Positions 1 through 5,944 of a DNA stretch of 11,713 nt are shown in pieces. How positions within the stretch are numbered: the first letter of the stretch is position 1; each line of letters begins with the position of its first letter. The translations under genes and the position numbers were made by a program. The notes under the pieces are model-generated. The model saw only the letters and a list, made by a program, of their open reading frames with translations. It had not been told where the DNA came from and did no database searches. The stretch comes from Baffinella frigidus (taxonomy: Eukaryota; Cryptophyceae; Cryptomonadales; Baffinellaceae): positions 1,249,450-1,261,162 of the forward strand of contig MU646322.1 in NCBI GenBank assembly GCA_026770585.1, given 5' to 3'.

Positions 1-240
1 GGGTTTAGGGTTTAGGGTTTAGGGTTTAGGGTTTAGGGTTTAGGGGTAGGGTTCAGGGGTTAGGGTTTAGGGTTCAGGGTTTAGGGTTTAGGGTTTAAGG
101 TTTAGGATTTGGGGTTAAGGGTTTAGGGTTTAGAGTTCAGGGTTTAGGGTTTAGGGTTTTGGGTTTACAGTTCAAGGTTTAGTAGTTAGGGTTTAGAGTT
201 CAGGGTTTGGGGTTCAGGGTTCAGGGTCTAGGGTTCTGGG
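1..240 (+). repeat. Telomere-like heptamer array (TTTAGGG with TTCAGGG variants)
   Basis: The tract opens with consecutive TTTAGGG units and degenerates rightward into TTCAGGG, GGGTTTG and other variants by about 170-240. The G-rich strand is the plus strand. A true left chromosome end should instead show the C-rich CCCTAAA strand on the plus strand, so this array points into the window. It is best read as an interstitial or subtelomeric telomere-like tract, or as a contig that begins inside a repeat. The heptamer is the plant/green-algal/alveolate/oomycete type, so it indicates a eukaryotic nuclear source but not a species. Confidence 0.9.
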
Positions 241-475
241 TCGGCAGAGGCAGGAGAGTCACACCACGGAGAGTGCCGTAGTCTCCACAAACGCGGCTGG
301 GTTGAAGCGGGAACGACGAGAGAGGTCTCCGCGGTGTGACTCTCCTGCCTCTGCCCACCCTGAACCCTAAACCCCAAACCCTGAACCCTGAACCCTAACT
401 ACTAAACCTTGAACCCTAAACCAACCTCTCTCGTCGTGCCTGCTGCAACCCAGCCGCGTTGGGGGAGACTACGGC
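162..475. repeat. Compound inverted repeat incorporating telomeric repeats
   Basis: Three blocks each have an inverted partner. A telomere-like block (about 162-240) pairs with C-rich 356-422, including the shared irregular stretch TTCAAGGTTTAGTAGTTAGG. A 23-bp block, 243-265, is perfectly complementary to 333-355. A 52-bp block, 275-326, pairs with 424-475 with 5 mismatches by eye. The left order is telomeric, 23-bp, 52-bp, but on the right it is 23-bp, telomeric, 52-bp. It is therefore not a simple palindrome: the 52-bp pairing and the 23-bp/telomeric pairing cannot both form as one continuous stem. It could be a rearranged fold-back element or a trace of break repair with telomere capture. 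Confidence 0.85.
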
Positions 476-508
476 CACTTTCATAGGCTCAAGTTGAAAG
501 TTGACGCT

Positions 509-790
509 GCGCGTCCCAGCTAAAAAAAATCCGGTACACACCCTGGTATTTTAAAGGTATTTTAAATGTATGACATGGCTGCAAAAGTACGAAATGGCTG
601 CAACAGAAAGAGGTGGCTGCAAAAGCACGAAATGTCTGCAAACGTACGAAATGGCTGCAGTACCAAGCCAAAATCGGGTTCACGGCAGCCGCGCGTCCCA
701 CCAACAGCAAATCTGGCACACACCCCGGTATTGTAAACCGTAAAAGTGCGAAATGGCTGCACCACCAAACCAAATTCTGGTTCACGGAAG
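509..790. repeat. Degenerate direct repeats (182-bp and 102-bp offsets)
   Basis: GCGCGTCCC followed by a diverged stretch ending in CCGGTATT or CTGGTATT occurs at 509-550 and again at 691-732, an offset of 182 bp. A second relation, CGAAATGGCTGCA then GGTTCACGG, occurs at 649-685 and 750-787, an offset of about 102 bp. The segment is a locally duplicated non-coding block. The open frames crossing it on both strands only translate the repeats. Confidence 0.75.
577..671. repeat. 19-bp minisatellite, five units
   Basis: GGCTGC (once GTCTGC) recurs exactly every 19 bases, at 577, 596, 615, 634 and 653. The consensus unit is close to GGCTGCAAAAGTACGAAAT. Later units diverge, the fifth most of all. 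A further related GGCTGCA sits at 754 in the neighbouring larger duplication. Confidence 0.85.
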
Positions 791-871
791 TGAACCACCC
801 TCGTCAAGTTGGTGCCCCCCTAAACCCCACACTCCAAACCCCAAACTTCAAAGAGTGCTGGTGCCCCCCCT
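791..871. other. C-rich spacer
   Basis: CCCCCC runs and C-rich telomere-like words (CTAAACCCC, CCAAACCCC) are present, so the telomere-like polarity is locally reversed. No gene or hairpin was seen. Confidence 0.5.
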
Positions 872-949
872 GGAAGAGAGGGTGCGGACCGCACCCTCTC
901 TTCCTCTCCGCACCCGGGTGCGGGGGGTGCGGAGAGGAAGAGAGGGTGC
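872..949. repeat. Three-part alternating inverted repeat (two competing hairpins)
   Basis: GGAAGAGAGGGTGC (872-885) is followed five bases later by its complement (891-904), giving a near-perfect 33-nt palindrome. Bases 891-915 are also perfectly complementary to 925-949: a 25-bp stem with a 9-nt loop. A 14-bp perfect palindrome, CGCACCCGGGTGCG, lies at 909-922. The middle arm is shared, so only one hairpin can form at a time in a single strand. The core CACCCTCTCTTCCTC reappears at 1101 and 1343. Confidence 0.9.
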
Positions 950-1070
950 GTGGTCCTCAGTTCCGGAGGAACCCTCTGGGAGGAACCCTTTCTTCCTCCC
1001 ACCCCCCATCGGGAAACCCCGCACCACTTTTCGCACCAGTTTTTCTAAACACAGACCGTGTCCACGCGTC

Positions 1071-1140
1071 GGGGGGGGTAAGCGGGTGGGGGGCATAACA
1101 CACCCTCTCTTCCTCCCATCCCCCGTTGTCGGGGATTACG
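1071..1140. repeat. Direct repeat copy 1 (partner 1309-1380)
   Basis: This is a ~70-bp G-rich then pyrimidine-rich block. It shares a 23-base identical core (1097-1119) with 1339-1361, and flanking AAGCGGG and CCCGTT are also shared. The offset is 242 bp. The core contains the same CACCCTCTCTTCCTC word as the 872-949 hairpins. No coding potential was seen. Confidence 0.85.
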
Positions 1141-1241
1141 TGACCAAACCGTTACAGATGGACCGCTGTGCGGTAATTTTCCCACATATATTCAGGTTAT
1201 TTGCCCCAGCTCGCGGATATCCGTGAGCTACGTGACCAAAC
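1137..1241. repeat. TACGTGACCAAAC motif pair and adjacent near-palindrome
   Basis: TACGTGACCAAAC occurs at 1137-1149 and 1229-1241. The second copy directly follows a 20-bp near-palindrome, 1209-1228 (GCTCGCGGAT/ATCCGTGAGC, one mismatch). The same 13-mer forms both ends of the perfect palindrome at 10922-10967. No function is known to me; it could be the end of a dispersed element. Confidence 0.7.
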
Positions 1242-1308
1242 CCCGCCCATGACTCGTACAAATGTCTACAACCCCACATTTAAAATGCCTCCCTTTCCAG
1301 ACTCGACT

Positions 1309-1380
1309 GGGTAGGGGACAAGCGGGGAGGGGGGGCACAACACACCCTCTCTTCCTCCCATCTCCCGTTAGCGGGGACCG
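1309..1380. repeat. Direct repeat copy 2 (partner 1071-1140)
   Basis: This is the second copy of the G-rich/pyrimidine block, with the identical 23-base core at 1339-1361. It is followed by an 11-base C run at 1410-1420. Confidence 0.85.
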
Positions 1381-1518
1381 CGCCGAGCGCGCTGTCTGTG
1401 CTCTGCGCACCCCCCCCCCCATAGGACGGACCCCGACCCCTGCTGACCCTGCACCGCGCATGTTGATAGTTGAGAAAACGCGCACGTTGATAATGTGGAA
1501 AGGCGTACGCCGTTTCAC

Positions 1519-1575
1519 GTCTCAGGCGGGGATCTGATGAGACCTGAGCTGTCTCAGGCGGGGATCTGATGAGAC
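1519..1575. repeat. 25-bp perfect direct repeat, 7-bp spacer
   Basis: The stretch starting GTCTCAGGCGGGGATCTGAT and ending GAGAC is present at 1519-1543 and 1551-1575 without mismatch, separated by CTGAGCT. Each copy begins GTCTCA and ends TGAGAC, so it carries short inverted ends. The two perfect copies look like a recent local duplication. Confidence 0.9.
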
Positions 1576-1701
1576 GACGGAGAGGTCATGTCGCATGTTG
1601 ATGGTGAGAAAACGTAGGTCTGGGCTCTGCTCGCCCTATGGGACCGAATCCGTCCAATGCTGAGCATGCATGATGATGATACTGTGAAAACGATGTTCAT
1701 A

Positions 1702-1847
1702 GGCTAACGGACTAAAACTGGGGTAGTTAGGCTTACGGTATTGACTACGGTAGGCCGTAGGGGGCTAGGGGGGCTCCTACGAAAAACCCTACGGCCTACC
1801 GTAGGTAATACCGTAGGCCTGACTACCCCATTTTTAGTCCGTTACCC
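1702..1847. mobile_element. Fold-back (MITE-like) element, family F1, copy a
   Basis: Arm 1702-1762 is the inverted complement of 1787-1847 with 6 differences in 61 by eye; the loop is about 24 bases. Arms contain GGGGTAGTTAGGC, TACGGTATT and the internal palindromic word CTACGGTAGGCCGTAGGG. The family is shared with 5460-5532 (one arm) and 6610-6775 (complete). The left flank GTTCATAGG matches the other copies. There is no coding capacity, so any mobility would be non-autonomous. I do not recognise the family, and no clear target duplication is visible here. Confidence 0.8.
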
Positions 1848-1912
1848 TTTTAATGTTGACAGTGATGTTGTTCACTACGCGCACGCAGCGGATGTTGATA
1901 GTGTGAAACCAC

Positions 1913-2049
1913 GTAGCTCTGCGTCAGCCTAATACGCCAGGTTTTTGTAACACGCGCTCTCTCACACCGTCAGCAGTGCACCGAACAGTGACACAGCGGA
2001 TGCAAGATTCTTCTCAAGAAAGTATTGCGCGATAGTTTCGTACTATCTT
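1913..2049. other. Non-coding spacer with a small hairpin
   Basis: No gene or repeat family was recognised. A small inverted repeat, GATAGT-TTCGT-ACTATC, lies at 2031-2047, and an interrupted TTCTC/AAGAA dyad lies just upstream. Confidence 0.5.
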
Positions 2050-2385
2050 ACGGGTGATATTATGCTATGGTACAGCTATGGCGAGGCTAAGATGGCATAT
2101 CCCACCCTTAAAATAGCACGAAACGGTCTCTCACCTGTAGTGGGCAATGTCTAGCTCTGTCCCACTTCGATTTCGTCTCATCATCAACCCCCTCCCCCCC
2201 GAAATTTATCAGGTAAATTTCATGGGGAGGGGTCAAAACTCACCTGATAAATTTTGGGGGGAAATTGATGATGCCACGAAATCAAAATACCCCACCCTTA
2301 AAATAGCACGAACGGGTCTGTTTTACGCTACGGTACAGCTATAGCGAGGCTAAGATAGCATCTTCCACCCTTAAAACAACACCTG
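2050..2385. repeat. ~75-bp direct repeat units split by a fold-back
   Basis: A unit running ACGGGT ... GGTACAGCTAT ... GCGAGGCTAAGAT ... CCACCCTTAAAA occurs at 2050-2120 and 2312-2385. Its tail CCCACCCTTAAAATAGCACG is repeated a third time at 2291-2310. The inverted repeat at 2169-2283 lies between the two tails, as expected if a mobile fold-back entered a tandem array. Confidence 0.75.
2169..2283. mobile_element. Fold-back (MITE-like) element F2
   Basis: The outer arms 2169-2187 and 2265-2283 share GATTTCGT and CATCATCAA in inverted form. The inner arms GAAATTTATCAGGT (2201-2214) and ACCTGATAAATTTT (2242-2255) also pair. The stem is imperfect because of C-rich and G-rich bulges (2188-2200 and 2256-2261). 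The element is about 115 bp with no coding capacity. Flanking TTAAAATAGCACG repeats belong to the host array and are too far from the ends to be target duplications. Confidence 0.7.
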
Positions 2386-2437
2386 ACAGCGGCAACGTCG
2401 ATCCGTTTCGTCCGGTTTCGGGAGCGCTGCGCCCCCC

Positions 2438-2507
2438 CCCCCCAGATATTGTCGGTATTATCCGCGCGCTCTTGGCCAACGGCCGCACACGGTCTAACAC
2501 CAGGACC
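2438..2507. repeat. 70-bp direct repeat, copy 1
   Basis: The stretch starts at the end of a 12-base C run (2432-2443) and continues AGATATTGTCGGTATTATCC to CAGGACC. A second copy at 2675-2744 differs at about 5 positions. The offset is 237 bp. Confidence 0.9.
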
Positions 2508-2674
2508 TGCAGGGAGGGAGGTGTCAGGCTTTCGCTGTCCTTGGAGTGTGCTTGACTCTGTGCTCTCCCCAAAACAAGTCAGTTCACACGGAATTTGTAC
2601 CAACTTTCCGAAATTTCGATTTTTCTCTGGGGAGAATGTCCACTGCGCGTCACGTGCGGGACACCCTCTGTAGT
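2508..2674. other. Spacer between 70-bp repeats
   Basis: No gene or recognised repeat was seen. The 237-bp offset of the flanking copies suggests this is the non-repeated remainder of a longer unit. Confidence 0.4.
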
Positions 2675-2744
2675 CCCCCCAGATATTGTCGGTATTATCC
2701 GCGCGCTCTTGGCGAATGGCCGCACACGGTGCAACAGCAGGACC
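2675..2744. repeat. 70-bp direct repeat, copy 2
   Basis: This is the second copy of the 2438-2507 stretch, 237 bp downstream, with about 5 substitutions. AGATATTGTCGGTATTATCC is unchanged. Confidence 0.9.
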
Positions 2745-2775
2745 AGGGGCGTGCCTCACACGGGTTGACCGACTG

Positions 2776-2830
2776 TTCTTCTCAAGTTGACACGCTGGGT
2801 CCGCGGTGCAAACTCGTCAACTTTACAGCG
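2776..2830. repeat. AAGTTGAC/GTCAACTT dyad element, copy 1
   Basis: AAGTTGAC (2784-2791) and GTCAACTT (2816-2823) form an 8-bp dyad with a 24-base spacer. A related copy at 10632-10685 has the same dyad, the same 24-base spacer and similar internal sequence (GGTnCG, GGTnCAAA). Sharing of spacer content argues for a dispersed element rather than a chance dyad. Confidence 0.75.
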
Positions 2831-2855
2831 AAAAAGAACCCGGGTAATCAAATTA

Positions 2856-3017
2856 CTTCGCCCAAATAGACTGAAACTGAGCTAGAGGTTCCACTTCCCT
2901 CTCCACTCAGTGGGCTTCGAGGGTTTCGGATTGGAATTTGGGGCCGGATTCTGGGGTGTGCGCGCCACACTGGGCGCACCCGTCTCACCGAATCGCTTCG
3001 CCCAAATACACTGAGAC
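2856..3017. repeat. 22-bp direct repeat pair, 140-bp offset
   Basis: CTTCGCCCAAATA followed by nACTGAnAC occurs at 2856-2877 and 2996-3017 with two differences. The second copy leads into a partial unit of the larger family that continues at 3500-4012. The intervening DNA has no recognised gene. Confidence 0.8.
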
Positions 3018-3240
3018 AGAGAGCGAACACCTGAGGCTCGGACTCCCGGACGCACGGGGCATGCGCGGTGCCCAGACGTGCCTACAGGGGTACCTCGCTC
3101 ATAAGGAACCGCCCCCCCCTAGGACCCTACAGTAGGTCTACGCCTAGGGCCCTACGGTGGTCCTATGGGGGGGGGCTGTTTCTTATGAGCGAGGTACCCC
3201 TGTAGCGCTTAGAGCCGTGCCTCTACCGCTTTGCACTCCA
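3013..3240. repeat. Partial unit (R0) of the 190-213 bp tandem family, interrupted
   Basis: GCTCGGACTCCCGG, the following CACGGGG and CAGACG resemble the start of the tandem units at 3693 and 3906. The similarity stops at a fold-back at 3082. Weaker similarity may resume after 3205 (GCTTAGAGCCG...GCTTTG against GCTTGAGTGACCGGC...GGGCTTTG). The simplest reading is an old tandem unit carrying an insertion. Confidence 0.6.
3082..3205. mobile_element. Fold-back (MITE-like) element F3
   Basis: CTACAGGGGTACCTCGCTCA and the next four bases (3082-3105) are perfectly complementary to 3182-3205. Pairing continues imperfectly inward through an 8-base C run (3112-3119) facing a 9-base G run (3167-3175) and TAGGACC/GGTCCTA. 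The total is 124 bp with almost no loop. It sits within a tandem-repeat unit. I could not see an unambiguous target duplication. It has no coding capacity. Confidence 0.85.
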
Positions 3241-3499
3241 GGCCCTTGGGTGGGGTATTCCTTCCTCGTTCTTGGAGCCCTTGCCTCGTTCTTGGAGCCG
3301 TTTTGTGCGAAAAATTGACGTTTGAGAAACTTTTTCCCATCAAAAATGACTTTTGAATACCCCCCCCTCCAGCCCTGCGTGGGCACTCTTGGTGGGATTT
3401 GGAGCCGTGCTTACCGCGTTCCGTTCGGGAACGCGACTAACTCGCGTACAAACCTGGACGTGCGCCTACAACCGGCATTTAAAATGGTCTGCCTCGAGA
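3206..3499. other. Non-coding segment with short duplications
   Basis: A 20-bp tandem pair built on CCTCGTTCTTGGAGCC lies at 3261-3300. GAGCCGTGC followed by TACCGC occurs near 3212 and again near 3402, about 190 bp apart, matching the period of the tandem family that follows. No gene was recognised; the frames on either strand are short. Confidence 0.55.
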
Positions 3500-4012
3500 G
3501 GGACCTGGGGCTTGCTTGGACTCCAGAGGTGGGAGTGCGCGGCTCCGGGGTGGTTGGGATGAGGGGGAGGCCGCAGGGGCGCTGCCCCCCCAAAACTGTA
3601 CCCGCCTTAAAATGCATTTAGCGCAGGAAATCTAGTACACACGCACGACTAAAACACATGTATAACAAGCATAATTACAATCAGACAGCGCTGGGACCTG
3701 GGGTTTGCTCGGACTCCCGGGAGCGCGGGGTGTACGCGGCGACCAGAGCTTGAGTGACCGGCTCTGCGGGCTTTGATGGGAGGAGGGGGAGGCCGTAGGG
3801 GCTCTGCCACCCTGAAACTGTACCCGCCATAAACTACATTTGGCGCATGAAATCTAGTACACAAGCGCAACTGTACAACGAGCATAATTATAATCAGACA
3901 GAGCGGGGACCTGGGGCTTGCTTGGACTCCCGGAAGCGCGGGGTGTACGCGGCGACCAGAGGTTGAGTGAGCGGCTCCGGGGTGGTTGGGAGGAGGGGGA
4001 GGCCATAGGGTC
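3500..4012. repeat. Tandem repeat family R, three units (193 and 213 bp)
   Basis: Units start with GGGACCTGGGG at 3500, 3693 and 3906. Each continues with TTGCTTGGACTCC or a variant, a GGGGGAGGCC block, then (first two units) ACTGTACCCGCC, GAAATCTAGTACACA and ATAATTA(C/T)AATCAGACAG. Unit 1 lacks about 20 bp around GCGCGGGGTGTACGCGG that is present in units 2 and 3. Unit 3 breaks off after GGCCATAGGGTCGA. Frames across the units are not conserved as proteins. Confidence 0.9.
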
Positions 4013-4530
4013 GACGAATCTGAAGACTGGCCGCTCGTCCCAGACCTTTTTCCTGCAGAGGGTGGATGGGGTGATAGTTAGAGCGGGTTTCAGTGAACTT
4101 TTCAGACCTGACGGCCATGCAAAACTATAAAAACACTGCCCAACATGGACGTCGCTGGTACTAACATGGCAACTACCTGGTACTAACATGGCTTTTGGTA
4201 TGGCTGGTACTAACATGGCAACGTTTGGTACTTTTGGATTGATTTCGTCGCCATCGGAATCCGTTGGAAGGAGAGGCCATTGGGCCATACAAAAACTAAA
4301 AAAACAACGCCTCCAGACCTTTTTCCTGCAGAGGGTGGATGGGATGATGGATGATAGTTAGCGCGGGTTTCACTGCCTTTTGTATGACCGACATACACAA
4401 ATAATAAGGCCACATAAAACTACAAAAACAACGCCACGAGTGGACGTTGATGGCGCCTCTACATGTCGACGTTTGGCATGGTTTTGTCCATCGGGATTGA
4501 ATGGGAGAAGGAGGTCATAGGGTCGAGGGG
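4013..4530. repeat. Second tandem family, ~273-bp offset
   Basis: CCAGACCTTTTTCCTGCAGA and the following GGGTGGATGGG ... GATAGTTAG ... GCGGGTTTCA occur at 4040-4095 and 4313-4375; the second copy has a short GATG-type insertion. A second shared part, AAAACTA(T/C)AAAAACA...GTGGACGTTGATGG-like, occurs near 4121, 4291 and 4417. GGAGGCCATAGGGTCGA links this family to the preceding R units. No gene was seen. Confidence 0.75.
4155..4219 (+). repeat. Three copies of CTGGTACTAACATGGC
   Basis: The exact 16-mer lies at 4155-4170, 4177-4192 and 4204-4219 (spacing 22 and 27), with a weaker TTGGTAC echo at 4225. Each contains TACTAAC, identical to the yeast intron branch-point consensus, but no matching splice sites were found nearby, so I treat this only as a short repeat. 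Confidence 0.85.
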
Positions 4531-4625
4531 TCAGATTCGAATCTGAAGACTGAGTTCCCCGAGATTCGAATCTTACGCCTTTTTATCAGGACAGTTTCTG
4601 GAATCTGAAGACTGAGTTCCCCGAG
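4531..4625. repeat. Palindrome AGATTCGAATCT pair and 25-bp direct repeat
   Basis: TCAGATTCGAATCTGA (4531-4546) is a perfect 16-bp palindrome, and its core AGATTCGAATCT recurs at 4562-4573. A direct repeat beginning GAATCTGAAGACTGAGTTCC and ending CCGAG lies at 4539-4563 and 4601-4625. Between the two copies sits ATCTTACGCCTTTTTATCAG (from 4570), which reappears from 4853. Confidence 0.85.
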
Positions 4626-4674
4626 TAAGCTCCGCTTGCGTCCCACCACACAGTTGACTAATCTGGGGGAGCGT
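4612..4674. repeat. 63-bp direct repeat, copy 1
   Basis: CTGAGTTCCCCGAGTAAGCT through CAGTTGACTAATC to GGGGGAGCGT recurs at 5372-5434, 760 bp downstream, with about 2 differences. The two copies bracket a fold-back (4888-5016) and a tandem array (5051-5367). Confidence 0.9.
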
Positions 4675-4737
4675 TTGTACCACTGCGGTAACTAACCCGC
4701 GTAGGGTTTGTACCAGGACATGGTCTGATTAGTCAAC
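4653..4737. repeat. 11-bp terminal inverted repeat segment
   Basis: GTTGACTAATC (4653-4663) is complementary to GATTAGTCAAC (4727-4737). Inside, GTTTGTACCA occurs twice (4674 and 4705). The left arm lies in the 63-bp repeat; its second copy at 5372-5434 is not followed by a matching right arm. It could be the remnant of a small element. Confidence 0.6.
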
Positions 4738-4887
4738 CGTGGAGGGTCGCCCCCAATTTAATTTCGGAACAAGACATCATCTGTCCCGCTATCTTAGGCT
4801 TCCCACGCGGAAGATAAGGGTGTATATGCTGTTTGAGGCATCAAATGATGCTATCTTACGCCTTTTTATCAGGACAGATTCTGGTAT
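4738..4887. other. Non-coding spacer with a small hairpin and a short repeat
   Basis: A CTTA-CTTCC/GGAAG-TAAG hairpin lies near 4794-4817. ATCTTACGCCTTTTTATCAG, ending ACAG(A/T)TTCTGG, at 4853-4884 repeats 4570-4601. No gene was seen. Confidence 0.6.
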
Positions 4888-5016
4888 CCACCCTGGAGGC
4901 AACTTTATGGCAAATCGATGATTTCTTAAGTCAACTCCCATACAAATGCGCCCGGAATCCGGGCGCATCTGTGGGAGATTGACTTAAGATTTGCCCCTGG
5001 GTTGCCTCCAGCGTGG
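4888..5016. mobile_element. Fold-back element F4 with central palindrome
   Basis: Outer arms CCACCCTGGAGGCAAC (4888-4903) and 5001-5016 pair with one mismatch. GGCAAAT (4909-4915) pairs with 4989-4995, CTTAAGTCAA (4925-4934) with 4979-4988, and ATGCGCCCGGA (4946-4956) with 4958-4968 around one central base. The left arm carries about 9 extra bases (4916-4924). It is about 129 bp without coding capacity. The central GC-rich palindrome would extrude readily as a cruciform. Confidence 0.85.
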
Positions 5017-5050
5017 CTTCCGAGATGAAATTCCTGGAAGAGAGCCAGCC

Positions 5051-5367
5051 CGCACCTTCTCGAGTTGAGATGCAGTCACGCATCCGAATTCTCCATGTAC
5101 GGCAGCTCAACATGCGGAGGTTGGTTTCGAGGTTGGGTCAAGGTTTGTTTGAGAAAAAACCTTCTGGAGTTGAGATGCAGCCCCGCGTCGGAGTTCCCCG
5201 TGTACGGCAGCTCAACATGCGGAGGTTGGTTCCGAGGTTGGGTCGCCACTTAAGAAATGTTAACTTACCTAAGAATGGATACCTTAAGGTCGGTAGGCTT
5301 ACACGCCCTCACAAACACATCATATGAAGGTTTGTTTGAGAAAATACCTCCGCGAGTTGAGATGCAG
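5051..5367. repeat. ~105-bp tandem family (GAGTTGAGATGCAG units)
   Basis: GAGTTGAGATGCAG begins units at 5062 and 5167 (offset 105), with a truncated third at 5354 and a fourth at 5586. The first two share TGTACGGCAGCTCAACATGC and GGAGGTTGGTT(T/C)CGAGGTTGGGTC. AAGGTTTGTTTGAGAAAA precedes the second and third copies. One frame gives similar peptides from the first two units (with GSSTCGGWFRGW), but it is broken by stops and lost in later units, so I read it as a repeat and not a gene. Confidence 0.85.
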
Positions 5368-5371
5368 AGTC

Positions 5372-5434
5372 CTGAGTTCCCCGAGTAAGCTCCGCATGCG
5401 TCCCACCACACAGTTGACTAATCCGGGGGAGCGT
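5372..5434. repeat. 63-bp direct repeat, copy 2
   Basis: This is the second copy of 4612-4674. It follows directly on a truncated GAGTTGAGATGCAG unit, suggesting the junction arose by recombination between repeat families. Confidence 0.9.
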
Positions 5435-5459
5435 CTGGAAGGGAGCCAGCCCGCACCTT

Positions 5460-5532
5460 CTCGGCCTACGGTAGGAGGTCCTAGGCAATGCCGTAGGCCT
5501 AACTACCCCATTTTCAGGCCGTTAGCCTATGA
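5460..5532. mobile_element. Solo arm of fold-back family F1 (copy b)
   Basis: CTCGGCCTACGGTAGGAGGT through TAACTACCCCATTTTCAGGC to CCTATGA matches the right arm of the complete F1 element (6703-6775) at nearly every base, but the opposite arm is absent. It is flanked by GCACCTTCTCG on both sides (5453-5463 and 5576-5586), the start of the local tandem unit, and its inner edge merges with that word. It may be a half element left by deletion, or a separately copied arm. Confidence 0.85.
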
Positions 5533-5575
5533 AAATGTATGTCATGGTAGGCACTGGTGTACGCAGGCGGAGAAA

Positions 5576-5645
5576 GCACCTTCTCGAGTTGAGATGCAGT
5601 CCTGCGTCAGAGTTCCCCGTGTACGGCAGCTCAACAAGCGTCCCA
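5576..5645. repeat. Fourth unit of the GAGTTGAGATGCAG family
   Basis: GCACCTTCTCGAGTTGAGAT and GAGTTCCCCGTGTACGGCAG match the units at 5051 and 5156. The unit ends at CTCAACAAGCGTCCCA, so the GGAGGTTGGTT half is missing. Confidence 0.8.
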
Positions 5646-5944
5646 GCCTTCGAACCCTCATCCACCACATCCGCATCGCTCCCCCCCTTCACACCTGGGG
5701 TTTGGGGTTTGGGGTTGGGGGTGCAGGAGATGTGGGGGAGAACCCCCCTCTCGATCGCATCCGCATCGCTCCCCCCCTTCACACCTGCCCCACGTTGAGG
5801 TTTGGGGTTTCCATGGGGGGTCCCGCGCCCCCCTAGGCAACAGTGCTCTGCCCTGCACTGTCAGGGTCAACGCCTCCTCCACCTCTTCCGAAATCGCCCC
5901 CCCCCCTTCGCACCTTCACATCGCTCCCCCCCTTCACACCTGCC

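Larger units (their letters stand above)
1458..1912 (+). repeat. Dispersed GCATGTTGATA...GTGAAAACG motif, about five copies
   Basis: Related words occur at 1458-1480, 1482-1505, 1593-1614, 1668-1692 and 1889-1912, and more weakly at about 1853-1875. Each has GCA(T/C)GTTGATA or a close variant, then a short gap, then GTGAAAACG or GAGAAAACG. All are on the same strand, irregularly spaced and on both sides of a fold-back (1702-1847). They may be relics of a tandem unit broken up by insertions. Confidence 0.6.

Noticed and set aside
469-493. CGGCCACTTTCATAGGCTCAAG, partly like the dinoflagellate spliced leader
   Set aside because: Insertions are needed to align it, and the TCATAGGCT part is shared with the fold-back ends and with 11509-11517, so it is better explained as local repeat sequence.
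1531-1580. CTGATGAG, the conserved start of a hammerhead ribozyme core
   Set aside because: The required GAAA half of the core and a matching stem arrangement are absent; the word is explained by the 25-bp direct repeat.
4155-4219. Three TACTAAC branch-point words
   Set aside because: They are part of an exact 16-bp repeat, and no donor and acceptor pair frames them.
4531-4546. GATTCGAATC resembling a tRNA B box
   Set aside because: The sequence is a 16-bp even palindrome and not a 5-bp T stem with a 7-base loop, and no A box or cloverleaf was found upstream.
5013-5327. Frame with two similar peptide repeats (around MRRLV-RLG)
   Set aside because: The similarity follows from the 105-bp DNA tandem repeat, and another frame in the same region is equally repetitive. 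There is no known domain, and the unit is truncated downstream.
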